From Torymus aiolomorphi (Eukaryota; Arthropoda; Insecta; Hymenoptera; Torymidae): 64,000 nt of DNA. Under the pieces are notes generated by a model that saw only the letters and a list, made by a program, of their open reading frames with translations, had not been told where the DNA came from and did not search any database. Below are positions 10,670 to 26,522 of the stretch, piece after piece. The translations under genes and the position numbers were made by a program. Every line of letters starts with the position of its first letter. Position 1 is the first letter of the stretch. Where the stretch lies: positions 98,562,442 to 98,626,441 of the forward strand of contig CM070874.1 in NCBI GenBank assembly GCA_036365515.1, written 5' to 3'.

Positions 10670-10790
10670 TAAGTTACGGAAAAATAGTACATTACGATAC
10701 TAGTGGCATAAGTTGCACTTTACGGCACGGCGTGTATAAGCGCCCGAGCGTAGCGAGTCCTAATAGGATGGTACTATCCATTTAATCGTA
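10670..10790. repeat. Fragment related to the palindrome-rich elements
   Basis: AATAGTACATTACGATAC resembles the start of the elements at 5440 and 25407. CGCCCGAGCGTAGCGAGTCC carries a variant of their hairpin core, with GCGTAGC in place of GCGAAGC. Confidence 0.5.
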
Positions 10791-11079
10791 AATGCCCTTG
10801 GTAAGGCGACAGAGGCTAAAAATAACTAAAAAAAGCGGGTTTTTGCATTTTTAGGTATAGCCCACCACTCGAAAAAATCTACTAATTTTACAAATATTCA
10901 CTTTTCTACAAAAAGCCTGTAGTTTAATATGGCTCAATTTCAAAGCGATTTTAAGCATTTTATATTTTTTATTTTTTTAGATCAATTCTCGAGGTTCTAG
11001 AATCATGAAAAAATTTGAAAAGATGTATATTTTGATGTAGAACGTACTCAAAATTTTTTGGATTTTTCTAAAGCAATTA

Positions 11080-11200
11080 CATTCCTTAAAAAAAAACCGC
11101 TGCCAATTCATTGGCCCAATTTTGCAACAATTTATGACATAATTATAATTAAATTCATTTATGAAGATTAAAAAGTATTAATTTTAAAATTTATTTACTT
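11080..11200 (+). repeat. Family A end, copy 2
   Basis: AAAAACCGCTGCCAATTCATTGGCCC matches 28559-28588 and the complement of 62-96, followed by AATTATAATTAAATTCATTTATGAAGATTAAAAAGTA that also occurs at 28670-28708. Confidence 0.6.
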
Positions 11201-11269
11201 ATTTATTTAGATCAACGGACAAGAATGCCCTAGATTTAACATAATATATACATATATAACATCATTAGG

Positions 11270-11530
11270 GGGTTATGAGCTTTAAAAAAAAAACGCGTTT
11301 TTGTTTTTGTTGATAACAAAAGAACCGTGATAACTAGAAATTTTTTTTAGAAAATGTAGGTATTTTAATTCTCTTTCGAATGTTACCTATCCGATTAAAA
11401 TATATCGATCCTATCATTAAAAAAAAAGCAAAAATAAATTTTGAGAAAATCGAAAATTCGAAATAAAACAAAAACGCATCCGCCCAATCAAAAACTGGAT
11501 TTTTGACCCGCAATCACAAAATAAAAACAA
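11270..11530 (+). repeat. Family D repeat, uninterrupted copy
   Basis: Shares its left part with 5340-5438 and its right part with 6318-6462, with no element between, so it serves as the empty-site comparison. Confidence 0.65.
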
Positions 11531-11585
11531 AAAAAAAATGAGACCTGTCTGGTTAAAATCGACCGCGTAGAAGTTGAGATACAAG

Positions 11586-11616
11586 CGCGCGCGCGCACAC
11601 ACACACACACACACAT
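11586..11616. repeat. (CG)n(CA)n microsatellite
   Basis: GCGCGCGCGC followed by ten CA units. Confidence 0.9.
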
Positions 11617-11689
11617 TTTACAAAAACCATGTATTTTGATTCCTAACACCTCTAAAAACAGTTATAACATGGTTTTACAACCACTCAAA

Positions 11690-11730
11690 AAATTACTATC
11701 ACAAAGCTTCCTTTAGGAGGAAGCAATTAT
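11690..11730 (+). repeat. Family A hairpin motif
   Basis: ATCACAAAGCTTCCT then TTAGG then AGGAAGC forms a 7-bp hairpin. The same context is found at 28722-28750 and, inverted, at 96-118. Confidence 0.55.
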
Positions 11731-11759
11731 TTTTGTAAAAATACTTCGTCGGCCCTCGG

Positions 11760-16128
<4,369 letters not shown>

Positions 16129-17026
16129 CACTGAGAAAAAAATTGTGTAAAAATTACTCATTTTAATAAAAATTACTATACTGTAAGGGTAATGAGACCA
16201 CAAGAAGTCAGTTTAATAATTTTTATAAAATAGTATAGTAATTTTCATACTTTCTCGAAAAATTTCCGAAAAAAAATTTTCTAACCGATTTTATTCATTT
16301 TATTAAGAATTTATTCAGATTTATATCAAGAATTAATTATATGTAAGAAATAACAGATAAGATTAAATAATATTAAATTTAAACAATGAAAAAAATTTTG
16401 TCGGTATGGGGAATCGAACCTGGGCCTCCGGATTGACAAGCAAACTCCTTACCATTTTCGAACTTACATGGCACAATTCGAATTGTCTACATATGTTACG
16501 GTAGATTAATAATTACAAAAGTGAATTATTTTTTTGAAACTTTAAAAACAAATTCGATATTATGCTATGAACAATTATTTAAATGTTGATCACAGTTATT
16601 AATAAAAAACTTATTAATACTATCTAAAGCAAGTTTTCTTGAACCAAATTGCAGGTTAGAACGGATCGGCATTATTGTTTTGACGGCAGTGCGCATGCGT
16701 AGTGTACTAAGTACTCCAAAATGACTATACCGTACAGGAAAAATTTATTATCCAGTATAATAAAATTTACTAATTTTCTGGGTAAAATTTATATTAGAGT
16801 TTTGTAAAATTTATAATCTCTAATTTTTAACATGCTGTTTAGTAATTTTTACACTTTTGTATAATAACTTTTATTCAACTTTTTAGTATTTTTTCATACT
16901 TCGAATGCAAAAATTAATCGATATTTAGTAAATATCTTACTTTTGTCATCCTGTGGTAGGATTCCCCGACAGTATAGTAATTTTTATTAAAATTCGAGTA
17001 ATTTTTACACAATTTTTTTCTCAGTG
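16129..17026. mobile_element. CACTGAG-ended element with tRNA-like core, copy 1
   Basis: Inverted ends CACTGAGAAAAAAATTGTGT and ACACAATTTTTTTCTCAGTG, followed inward by AAAATTACT / AGTAATTTT. Both flanks carry a similar string (TATCCAAACGTA and TATATCCAAACATA) that may be a diverged target duplication. Length 898 bp, no transposase. A tRNA-like module lies inside on the minus strand. Confidence 0.85.
16393..16470 (-). other. tRNA-like module in element
   Basis: Read on the minus strand, an A-box-like AAATGGTAAGGAGTTTGC is followed by the B-box GGTTCGATTCCCC. The spacing is that of a tRNA gene, but the arms are only partly paired. Confidence 0.55.
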
Positions 17027-17887
17027 TATATCCAAACATACAGTGCTACTAAACCGTACTTAGGCTAAATAGAGAGAATCCTCTTACAAACTTAAGGGAA
17101 TTTACGACAGAGAAATTTGAGCATTATGATTCTGAAATTTTGCTAAGTACTGTTTTTGAAAAATCTATATACATGTGTAATCTTCCTCTTACTTTTATAC
17201 ACATATTGTTAAAGTAAAAGAAGTCAGGGAAAAGTATACATAAATGTTAATAATTTTGATAATTAGAAATTATTTAAAAAATAACAAAATTAGTTGTAAT
17301 TAACCATGGTATTTCTATTTTTGCGAAGTAAATGAGATTTATTGTAGGATTTTATAAAACTAGAATCTCATCTTTAAATCTCTAAATTAATTAATTTAAA
17401 TCTTCGAAAGTCTTTTAAAAATATTTCTTCATCAAAAAATCAATATTGTTTTATGAATCTACAGTTCTTAGAAATATTTTTATTGTAGTGATTCAGTTAA
17501 ATGTCACAGTGAAAGAGTTTTATAGCGTTTCGAAATATCCTTCAAAATAGCAAAAAATTGCATCGAGTATTTGGTATTGATTTGGTCGTCAAAAAAGTTT
17601 GGCAACCGATAAACTGTGTTTACGATTTTTCTCATATTCTAGAATACTGAAAGTACCGAAAAAAATTTTTTTGGATACCATTTTTGTGTATATTTCTGTA
17701 GAATTGCATATAATACAGCTATATCCATTTTTATATTCTGTCAATGACGTAAATTACTACCTTAAACTTAGCTTTCAGTTTGCGCTTTCTCGAAGAGATT
17801 TTTAATATTTCTGAGCTCCCCGAGTCGAAATATGTGTTTTCTAGAAAATGTCTGTGTGCGTGTCTGCGTGCGTGCGTGCGTGCGTGT

Positions 17888-17926
<39 letters not shown>

Positions 17927-18647
17927 AGTGTGTTTGTTATAAATTTGTCGGCAGCATAACTCAAAACTGAACAGAGATATCAAGTTTATCTTTGGCAGGT
18001 ATATGAAGCTTATTTTGAAGTTGTGCAAGTTCAATTATATAGTTGATCGGGTAATGTTAAATATTTAAAAAATAAAAAAGAAAAATATGAAAAAATCGAA
18101 TTTTTTTTTCGCCGGATTTGGATATCGGTCGGAAGTAAGCCTATTTTCTGAAAGGTCTTAAAATTTCCTATCTACCCATATTTTTTTCGCCCCGATCGGA
18201 TATTATTAAGTCGCCGAGTTATGTGGTCTTTGAAACCACTCTATGAGTTGGTGAATTTTCGAAGTCTTCGCTGAGTTGGGGGGGTTTTCAAGCAAACGCC
18301 GAGTAGCAGGTTTTCGAAGAAAACACCGAAGAAATTTCGAAGAAAAGCAATTATTTTATAAATTCAATAAATAGCATGTGATAATACCTTAAACTTTTTA
18401 ATTTGCAATTTAATAATTACTACGTAACTATTTTAAATATAATTTTCTTGATCATTTTGAATAATTGTAGTTATGGAAAATCAGATATGCAAAAAGAATG
18501 AAATTTTATATTAAAATATACATTTAAAAAAATTATTTGATGTAATTTATCAATTCTCTTTGAGAAAGCATTCTGCTAAAGCAGTTAGCAGCGGTTTTTC
18601 TATTAGAAAATAAATCCAAAGTGGAACAGCAAGATAAACAATATCAA
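17027..18647. other. AT-rich spacer with (TG)n at 17849-17933
   Basis: A mixed TGTGCG and TGCG then TG microsatellite spans 17849-17933. Nothing else recognised. Confidence 0.5.
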
Positions 18648-18651
18648 TTAA

Positions 18652-19025
18652 AGTGGTTCCAGCGACTTTACTTAAAATTATAGATTAGGATGAAACTTTG
18701 GAAAAGATATAGTTGAAACCTTCAACTTTTGATTGCTGTTAAGAAAAAGTGGGGTCAACATCCAAATTAGCGAGAAAATTGCATCGCAAAATGTTCATTT
18801 TGAACATGCAGCTTATGGGAATTTGATCGAGAATGAAAGTGAAATCGCGTATTCAAAGTAATAAAAAATGTGTTTTCAGTAAAAAAGTACGTGGTTATAG
18901 GATTTGCAGTTACGTATATAGGTTTAAGTTTAAAGCTTTAATTTTGCGAAAAACTGTAAATGTTAATCGAGGCGCCCGCGGGGCCCCCTCTTGATACGAT
19001 AACAACACCCAACGCTGGATCCACC
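18652..19025. mobile_element. TTAA-flanked MITE
   Basis: TTAA precedes AGTGGTTCCAGCG and follows CGCTGGATCCACC, an imperfect 13-bp inverted repeat. The GC-rich block GGCGCCCGCGGGGCCCC near its right end resembles CCTTGCGGGGCCC in the element at 50855-51388, so the two are related. Confidence 0.7.
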
Positions 19026-19192
19026 TTAAATACATCTTAATGTATGTAGACTAGATCTAGTCTGATTTATGTGCTTAGCACGGCAGGCTAATAGCAGCAG
19101 TAAATTACTTCAAAAAAAGTCACACAATAGTTAAAAGTATTATGGATTTTCCCATGTACGTTACACCTCATATACTTAATTTCGTACAATAA

Positions 19193-19240
19193 AAATAATT
19201 ATAATAATAATAATAATAATAAGATAATAATATAAAAAAT
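19193..19240. repeat. (AAT)n microsatellite
   Basis: Runs of TAA and ATA units around 19199-19235. Confidence 0.8.
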
Positions 19241-19331
19241 TAATTTTATACATTTATCTGTTAATTCTATCATATTACTGTTAATGTTTTTTAATACAGA
19301 ATACAATGGTAAAAAATATTTTGATAGTTAA

Positions 19332-21100
19332 GGCAGTTCTCTTCATATTGCAAAAACTGAAAAAGCTTCTAAAAAAAATATACAAATATTCTTCAAAGTC
19401 ACAGAAATGATACCATATGTTTGTTTACATACATTGCGGAACAAATTTTTGAGAAAAAAATTCTTGAAAATGGTTATTTTTACATGAAAGTAAATGAGTG
19501 CTATATCAACTGTGACAGAAAGTAATAGTATTACTCATCAAAAAAACTGGACTTCAAAAAGAAAAACATAGCTCAAGAAATGTGAAATTCGGCTCTTTCT
19601 GTTAAGTTTATCAAATATATGTCAAGCCAATCTTTTTAAAAAGATATTAATGATTATAAACACAAATAGCAGACGACGTGCACGAGAGCGAGAGAGACAG
19701 AACGACGCCCATGGTATAGTTTGTGCTCTCGCTGATCGCTGGACTGGAGACTTCGGTATAGCCACTACCGGACTACTCCAGTTTGTCTGTATTAAACATA
19801 ACCTCTTAAGATCTTAATAACAATAAAAGGATTACACTAATTGTACTTTGGAATACTTTTGTTAATTGGATTAAAAATTTAACATAAACATTTGAAATAA
19901 ATTATCAAATAATAACAGAAGGTTCGTACATATCCCATTAATAGCACTATAGACAACTCGTTAGTCATTACCGAAGTTTGTCCGGTGGCTACTATCGGAG
20001 ATGCCAAACTGAAGAAATTCGGTTCCCTGTACCGGACTCTCCGGTGGACAAAACTTTTTTTTCTCTCAGTGCACAGTAGTAGCTGACTTTTACGTGGTCA
20101 TTTTGTAAGTGACTTGCTCATGTGTCTGCAGCCCCGTAACCCTACGTTTTTTCGGAAAGAAAAAAAATATGAAAATTATTTAGAAATAAATTGCATTCCT
20201 TTGTTTTGTCTTCGATTTTATTATCCCTCAACAAAAACGAGGATGGAGTATTAGTTATTAATATGCAGATGTATTATAGTGATATAAATGTCACGTTATT
20301 ATTTTGAATGTAATTACTATTTTCAAGTACCACGGATTGTAACAGCTAAAATATTGATCTGATTAAAGTTATTTAAGTTAATCCATAATTAATAGATTGA
20401 GCCGAGCGGTTTGCGCTTTCTATAAGGGTTGCGTGGCTTTATGAAGGAGTGGGGGATCGCGTCAGCGGCTTCGAGAAGCGGTGCCGCCGTAATATGGAAG
20501 ATAAAAGACCACATACCTTACGTCAATATTCTCTACCTTGCCTGGAAAGGGACAGGTGTTCAGCAGCAAATAAAGGTTTCTAAACTGATTTTAGATTTAA
20601 ACAGCATGCACTTTTATTCAAGGAACTTAAAACTATTACAAAGATTTAAATGTAATGTCCTTAAGGGGGTTCTCCTCGGGCACTACAGTTTGTTGCTCCG
20701 CGAGAGCACAAACTATACCATGGGCGTCTTTCTGTCTCTCTCGCTCTCGTGCACGTCGTCTGCCATTTGTGTTTATAATCATTAATATCTTTTTAAAAAG
20801 ATCGGCTTGACACATATTTGATAAACTTAATAGAAAGAGCCGAATTTCATATTTCTTAAGCTATTTTTTTCTTTTTGAAGTCCAGTTTTTTTGATGAGTA
20901 ATACTATTACTTTCTGTCACAGTTGATATAGCACTCATTTACTCTCATGTAAAAATAACCATTTTCAAGAATTTTTTTCTCAAAAATTTGTTCCGCAATG
21001 TATGTAAACAAACATATGGTATCATTTCTGTGACTTTGAAGAATATTTGTATATTTTTTTCAGAAGCTTTTTCAGTTTTTGCAATATGAAGAGAACTACC
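19332..21100. mobile_element. Foldback element with 401-bp arms and TTAA flanks
   Basis: Arms 19332-19732 and 20700-21100 are near-identical inverted copies, from GGCAGTTCTCTTC and GAAGAGAACTACC to a GCTCTCGC/GCGAGAGC inner edge. TTAA flanks both sides (19328-19331 and 21101-21104). The 967-bp loop has no recognisable transposase; an open frame at 20429-20785 runs across the loop-arm junction and looks spurious. Confidence 0.85.
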
Positions 21101-21267
21101 TTAATTAGCTAAACGCGTCGATCACGAATCGCGAATTTACTAGCGCAAGCAATTTCGGTTTAGAATCGCAGAGGTAACAGTGAGCGATATAGTTATGCAC
21201 TTTGAATCGCGGATAACTCGTGCGGGCGTAGCCTCGAGTCGTGGATCGTGGACTTACTGTATAACTA

Positions 21268-22031
21268 CACTGAGAAAACTGTCGTAGGAAAATTTACTGA
21301 AAAACTAACAAAAATTACTATATTTGATAGCAACGCGGGGATATAAGCAAATTATAAAAAATTTTGCTATAGTTCAGGAATATTTACAAGGTATCTTAAT
21401 AATTTTTACTACTACACATAGCAAAAAGTGCCCTCTACATGTAGTACTTATTGCGTGCACGCCGGGAGCACGTGTCTGATTGAGGTTATGTTTCTCCCGC
21501 AATTTGAGATTATCTTCCTTTTAAGTTATCAAAAACATCGACAATATCGACTCAGTTATTTTATTTTTACGTTGTGCAGGTGAGCTATGAGTTATTTCTT
21601 TATATTATCATAGTTATTTATTGCTATCAAATAATCATCAAAGTTCTCTCGTAAGCGAAGGTAGCCAATGTATCAGTTCCAAAATTTTGTACTCAAGAAG
21701 CTCACGTGGGTAAGAGGTTAGCGCGTCTGCCTAGCGTGCGGAGGGTCCAGGGTTCGAATACACAACCACCGTAAAAAAAAATTTTTATTTCCTTATTTAT
21801 TTCTTGTATAGCTAAATTTAATTAATAATATATTAAATATTGTATAAATATTAGGTATCCTATAGATATAAAATCATGAAAATCAATTTTTTTAAGTTTA
21901 AGCTTGGCTACAAAAATTACTATATTAGTTAGCAAAAGTACCTAAATTTCCATGATATCCCATCGTTGCTATAAAAAATAGTAATTTTTATTAGCTTTTC
22001 AGTAAATTTTCCTACGACAGTTTTCTCAGTG
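21268..22031. mobile_element. CACTGAG-ended element with tRNA-like core, copy 2
   Basis: Inverted ends CACTGAGAAAACTGTCGTAG and CTACGACAGTTTTCTCAGTG are perfect over at least 40 bp. 764 bp, non-coding, with a tRNA-like module and the motif TCTGATTGAGGTTATGTTT shared with 41274-42277. Confidence 0.9.
21704..21775 (+). other. tRNA-like module in element
   Basis: A-box-like GTGGGTAAGAGGTTAGCGCG at 21708 and B-box GGGTTCGAATAC at 21751. TAGCGTGCGG sits where an anticodon region would lie. Not a confident functional tRNA. Confidence 0.6.
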
Positions 22032-25000
22032 TAGCGCTGGCTTACCAAAAGTGGCCAGCTTTTATACGCGATCTTTGGACAATAAGCGTTTGCAAAAACA
22101 AAGTAATAAAACTAAATGCGTAGTCTTCGTTTCAGCGAAAGGTAAAGTTTTATTTACCCCACGATAAAAGCGCGTGATAGTCATAAAAAGTGACAATAGA
22201 CAAAAAGAATGATTTGAGGTTTATGACCTAGGTAAATAGTCGAGAATTTGGGCTTATGGAGATTAGCGTTAAACAACGGAAAATAAAAAAAAAACAAATA
22301 AGTATGCGTGACGTCACATAAACACGATTTCACGATGTGAAAAATAATGAATCTAGATAAATGTAAGGATTCTAATGACAGCAAAATTATAATAAATATA
22401 AACATTAAGAGAATGTTGTTATTTAGTTTTTTCTAGATCCTTATACTTTGAGGGATGAAAACGATTACGATTTAATGATTTCGAATTTTTGTTTCCTTTC
22501 CTGATTTTCCTATCTTTCTCCATTATTTCAACAGCTAGGACATTCAAATCATTTATATTTATTAATAACGAATCTAGTTTTGCAAAATTAATTACAATAT
22601 TTTCTATCTAATAATAATAGTATCCAAAAACATTGTAAATGCTGCTGGGCCTGCGTACATTGCGCATGCAACAGCCACACCCAGCGCAACACAAAATCCA
22701 TTTTTTTACATAATAACAGGAGTATACGTCATGTACGTAGGACTACGTGTACGACTATTTTAGCCCGACGACACTCGCGCGAGCTCCGTTATCTATTATC
22801 AACATTAATAACAATACCGGCGGCGTGGCGGGCGTTAAAGCCCGGCGTCGCGCATCGGAGTCGCGGATAATTATTGCGCGACGTATATCAGAGGTGGTGT
22901 GCCACCGTTGTCCCCGCTGAACTATGTAGCCGTACAGTATCCCCGTGCGTACCGAATTTATCGTGCGCTTTATTTTTAAGTTCCAGAGGGGTTTCAGGTA
23001 TTATTATTTTGCTGAGTTTTCGGTAGTAATTTTCCTTTTATCGATTTTACTGAAAATAAGGATCCATTTAATATTATCGTCTTCTACTTCTACATATTTC
23101 TTCAAAGAGTAAATGTTTCCATTTCTGAGAGATGCTTTTATAAGACTTTAAAGTTATATATAAAAACAAGTTATATATTTATATAAGTTATTTATTATAA
23201 GTTATATATATTTAGTTGTAAGTTAAATATATATATTTGATAATATTGACAAAACGTATGTATACTACCTAAAATGAAATACGTCTACGTATAAATATAA
23301 ACCAAGGTACTATATTTGTACTTGAATAAAATAAATGTTCAACATTACTATTATAAATCATTACATCGCCAAACATTAATGCATACAAAAAAAAATTCAA
23401 GTTTACTTCATTAAGACCTTCGTGAGCTATACACGACATAGTGGCACTAACTTATGCGATCTTCTTTCTTAGTAGAATAAATAACAAGCATTCTCCATCG
23501 AAGAACTGCAAAATATCAAACAAAAAGTTACCCTTCGTTGTATAGTATGCGTTCAATTTTGAATAAGATAAAATTAAGTATCGAACAGGTGCTGCCCCGG
23601 CGCATTATTGAAAATACGCTACATGCAACTTTTTAGGCGTCTGGCTAGCAATGGAGCCATCGATCATGTGTGCAAGACGGCCGAATGACAATGAAGAGTC
23701 AAAAACCCGCAAATGCAAGTGGAGAGCTTGTGCTACACGAATTTCAGAATATAAAAAGGTTTATTAGTTATATGATAGTAAATTTATAGTTTATAGCAGG
23801 CTTAAGGATATGATTAATTATGCAAAGAAATTCAAATTTGTATGTAAATAACAATGGTATGTTTATTGAATAATTCCACGGATAGCAATCAAATGTTATA
23901 TGAAATATTAGGTATGGACAACGAACATGTATATTAAGATTCTAGGCGCGACAATCTACATTAAATATGAAGTTAATAAACAATATTACGAGTACATTTA
24001 TTCGAACTGAAGTGGTAATGTACGGTATATCCCAAGGTACGATCTATACGCAGACGACTTATCTTTTTGATTTTGTGCGTGACGTGGCGATGGCTGCCCC
24101 CGCTTGGGATTATTTGCTCCGTCGGGCCCCATACTCCATAAATAAAAACGATGCTTGGTCACAAACATAACGATAATAGAGACAGGCTGAACCAGCCGTA
24201 CGTAACCACCAGTCGGTTCACGCTATTCGGAAGACTATTGTTCTTCACAATGCATGCAATCTTCTTTCAAAGTAAAGAACAATATACAAAATTTCTAGTT
24301 CTTCTAATTTCTAAAAATTGTTGGCTGCATTTTGATGTAACGACTGAACCTCGTTATAATTATGTTCTATTTAAATTTTCAAAAATAACATGGGATATAC
24401 GTAGTTCTGTTTTAACAGTTATTTTTTAAATAAAATATAAAACTAACGGGAGTGCCGTTCTTAACGTGAAATTTCTATGAATCAATTCGTTATCGTAACT
24501 CTTTGAACTTTTATGCATGTTGTGATATGATTTCAAATCATTTCTCAATGGTTACACATTATTGCAAAAAATTAATAATATATGAAAGAACAAAAGAAAA
24601 TAAAACGAGCGAAATGCATCATAAAGAGAGAAATGCCAGAACACGACAAGCATATAGGCATATATAGGTATGTATATGGGCTACAGGCACACGTGCTGCC
24701 GTACCGTTGCTGGTGCTCGAACAAAAATAGATCGAATTTACGATAAAACCGTGCAGTGCACATTGCGGTCGTCGCACTTGTCTCCAGTATCGACGACTTG
24801 CACAAATATTTTTTATCATGTTTTCGTCAAAGGCTCAGTATTAGGACAGACTTGTAAATAAATGTCATTCAGGTTCAATTAATTAAACTATTAATTATTT
24901 ATTTCTATGTGCCTACGAGGTTACTTAATTTGAAATTAACGGTAGAGTAGGTGAAAAGAGGTGAATTATACAAACTCGAAAAACGTATTATGTATATAAA

Positions 25001-25406
25001 ATATAGATCACTAATAAAACTTGCATTGTATATTAAAATAGCGCATTTTAGGTTGAAACGCATTTTCTCAATTATTCGTAAAAATCTAAATCAAGATAAA
25101 TGATTTTCATCGACGAAAACCTTAATAAAGGTTAAAGAATGATTTTTTGCGCACAGGCTTGTGACCTGTTTCCTCATTCACACTTATTAGTTTCACCGGA
25201 CGGTAAACAATAGCTCTTTCAAAAACAAAGTGCATTTCTGAATTTATTAGCCAACTTCCGTACTACTATACTGACAATGCTGTATTTAGTATTTTGCACG
25301 AAATTTCTTTGCTTGCAACACAAAACTTGAAAGTGTAAAGATGCTTATAATACATAATTGTGTTTGTTATTCGCTTGCATTGGATAAAAATTTTCTGAGA
25401 CTAAAT
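22032..25406. other. 3.4-kb spacer, nothing recognised
   Basis: 22730-22980 is CpG-rich with an inverted-looking CCCGGCG pair, and 23160-23250 is a run of TTATATA repeats. No gene, tRNA or element border seen. Confidence 0.4.
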
Positions 25407-25871
25407 AGTACATTACATTACAAGGGACGAAACTCGATCGTTCGGCCCGCCGGACAGGCCGATCGAAGTTCGTCCCGTGTAATATATACTATTTTTCTTG
25501 CTACCTGGCCGAAAATTCGTTCCTAATTAACCACCCAGAACCGAAAATGTGCTCGGTATGTAGGATTCGTCTGCTTCGACAGCCACGGCCATTATTTTGT
25601 TCCTTTCTGTCTCTCTCTCTCGGCTAGTAAATTTTTCGGTCGAGGCAGTGTACCAACTTGACCGCTTATATATAGTTCGAGAATTCACTACTTATATAAC
25701 CTATAGTCAAAGTAGCTGTACACGCGAGCTAGCTGGAGTACATAATAACGATTGAGGGGCGAAGGGTTTTGCAGAATCCGCTAACATTTACGACCCGAGC
25801 AAAGCGAGGGTTGTTGGTTAGCGGATGCTGCAAATCGCGGAGCAAAAAAATAAATAAATAAAAATGGATTA

Positions 25872-25969
25872 CCCTGGTAGAAAATTCACCATATTCTGGC
25901 CATATATGGTTGAAAATGTATATAAATTGACCATATTATGGCCATAATATGGTTAATTTTCTACCAGGG
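25872..25969. mobile_element. 98-bp MITE with CCCTGGTAGAAAATT ends
   Basis: Perfect inverted ends CCCTGGTAGAAAATT and AATTTTCTACCAGGG flanked by TA on both sides, as expected of a mariner-type insertion. Similar ends border the hammerhead nest at 6671 and 7441. Confidence 0.85.
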
Positions 25970-26006
25970 TACTTTATTTTGTAATGTAATGTACTGTTAC
26001 TCTGCA

Positions 26007-26345
26007 CTGAGAAAAAATATAGTATATTTTAACATAAAAGTACTATAAAATATAGTATTATTTGACTACGACCTTATTTTATAGTACTGTTTACATTTAA
26101 TATTATGGTTAGCATGTATACAAAATATAGTATAGATTACTATATTAAAACAAAATATTATATAGGTTAATATTACATAAGTTCAATATTCTATAAAATA
26201 TAGTTTGCATTACCATATTGGGTTGGCTATAATGTATAGTGATGTTTACTAAACTTGTATTTTTATCATCAACATATTATAGTTTATTCTACCAAAAAAT
26301 ATGGTAAGAGTAACTATATTTGATTTTATGGTTATACCATAGGTA
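26007..26345. repeat. Partial CACTGAG-ended repeat
   Basis: Starts CACTGAGAAAAAATATAGTA and is full of ATAGTA / TACTAT units. No matching CTCAGTG is seen on the right, so it is truncated or rearranged. Confidence 0.5.
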
Positions 26346-26522
26346 TAAGCCGCGTAAGTCACTAGCACTGCAGGCGTTCGGTGGCCGGGACTGCGGCGGG
26401 ACTTGAGAATTTTTTGCTCCTTGCCGCCCAGATGGCGCGGCGAAGCGGACGAAAAATGAATTTTCGGTCGAAGTATATAGGGACGAAAAGCGAATTTTCG
26501 GCCGAGATAGTAAGAAAAAGTT

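Larger units (their letters stand above)
25407..26522. mobile_element. Palindrome-rich element, related copy 3
   Basis: Starts AATAGTACATTAC, followed by a GGGACGAAACTCGATCG palindrome, then TACTATTTTTCTTGCTACCTGGCC, and ends GGCCGAGATAGTAAGAAAAAG. This is the same layout as the elements at 5440 and 29621. A hairpin at about 25772-25832 pairs ATCCGCTAAC with GTTAGCGGAT around CCGAGCAAAGCGAGG. Two smaller elements are nested inside. Confidence 0.6.

Noticed and set aside
20429..20785. 118-residue open frame
   Set aside because: It crosses from the loop into the arm of the foldback at 19332-21100, and its end is a translation of the arm repeat.
25430..25490. GGGACGAAACTC as part of a hammerhead
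   Set aside because: There is no CTGANGA upstream at usable distance; it is half of a simple palindrome.
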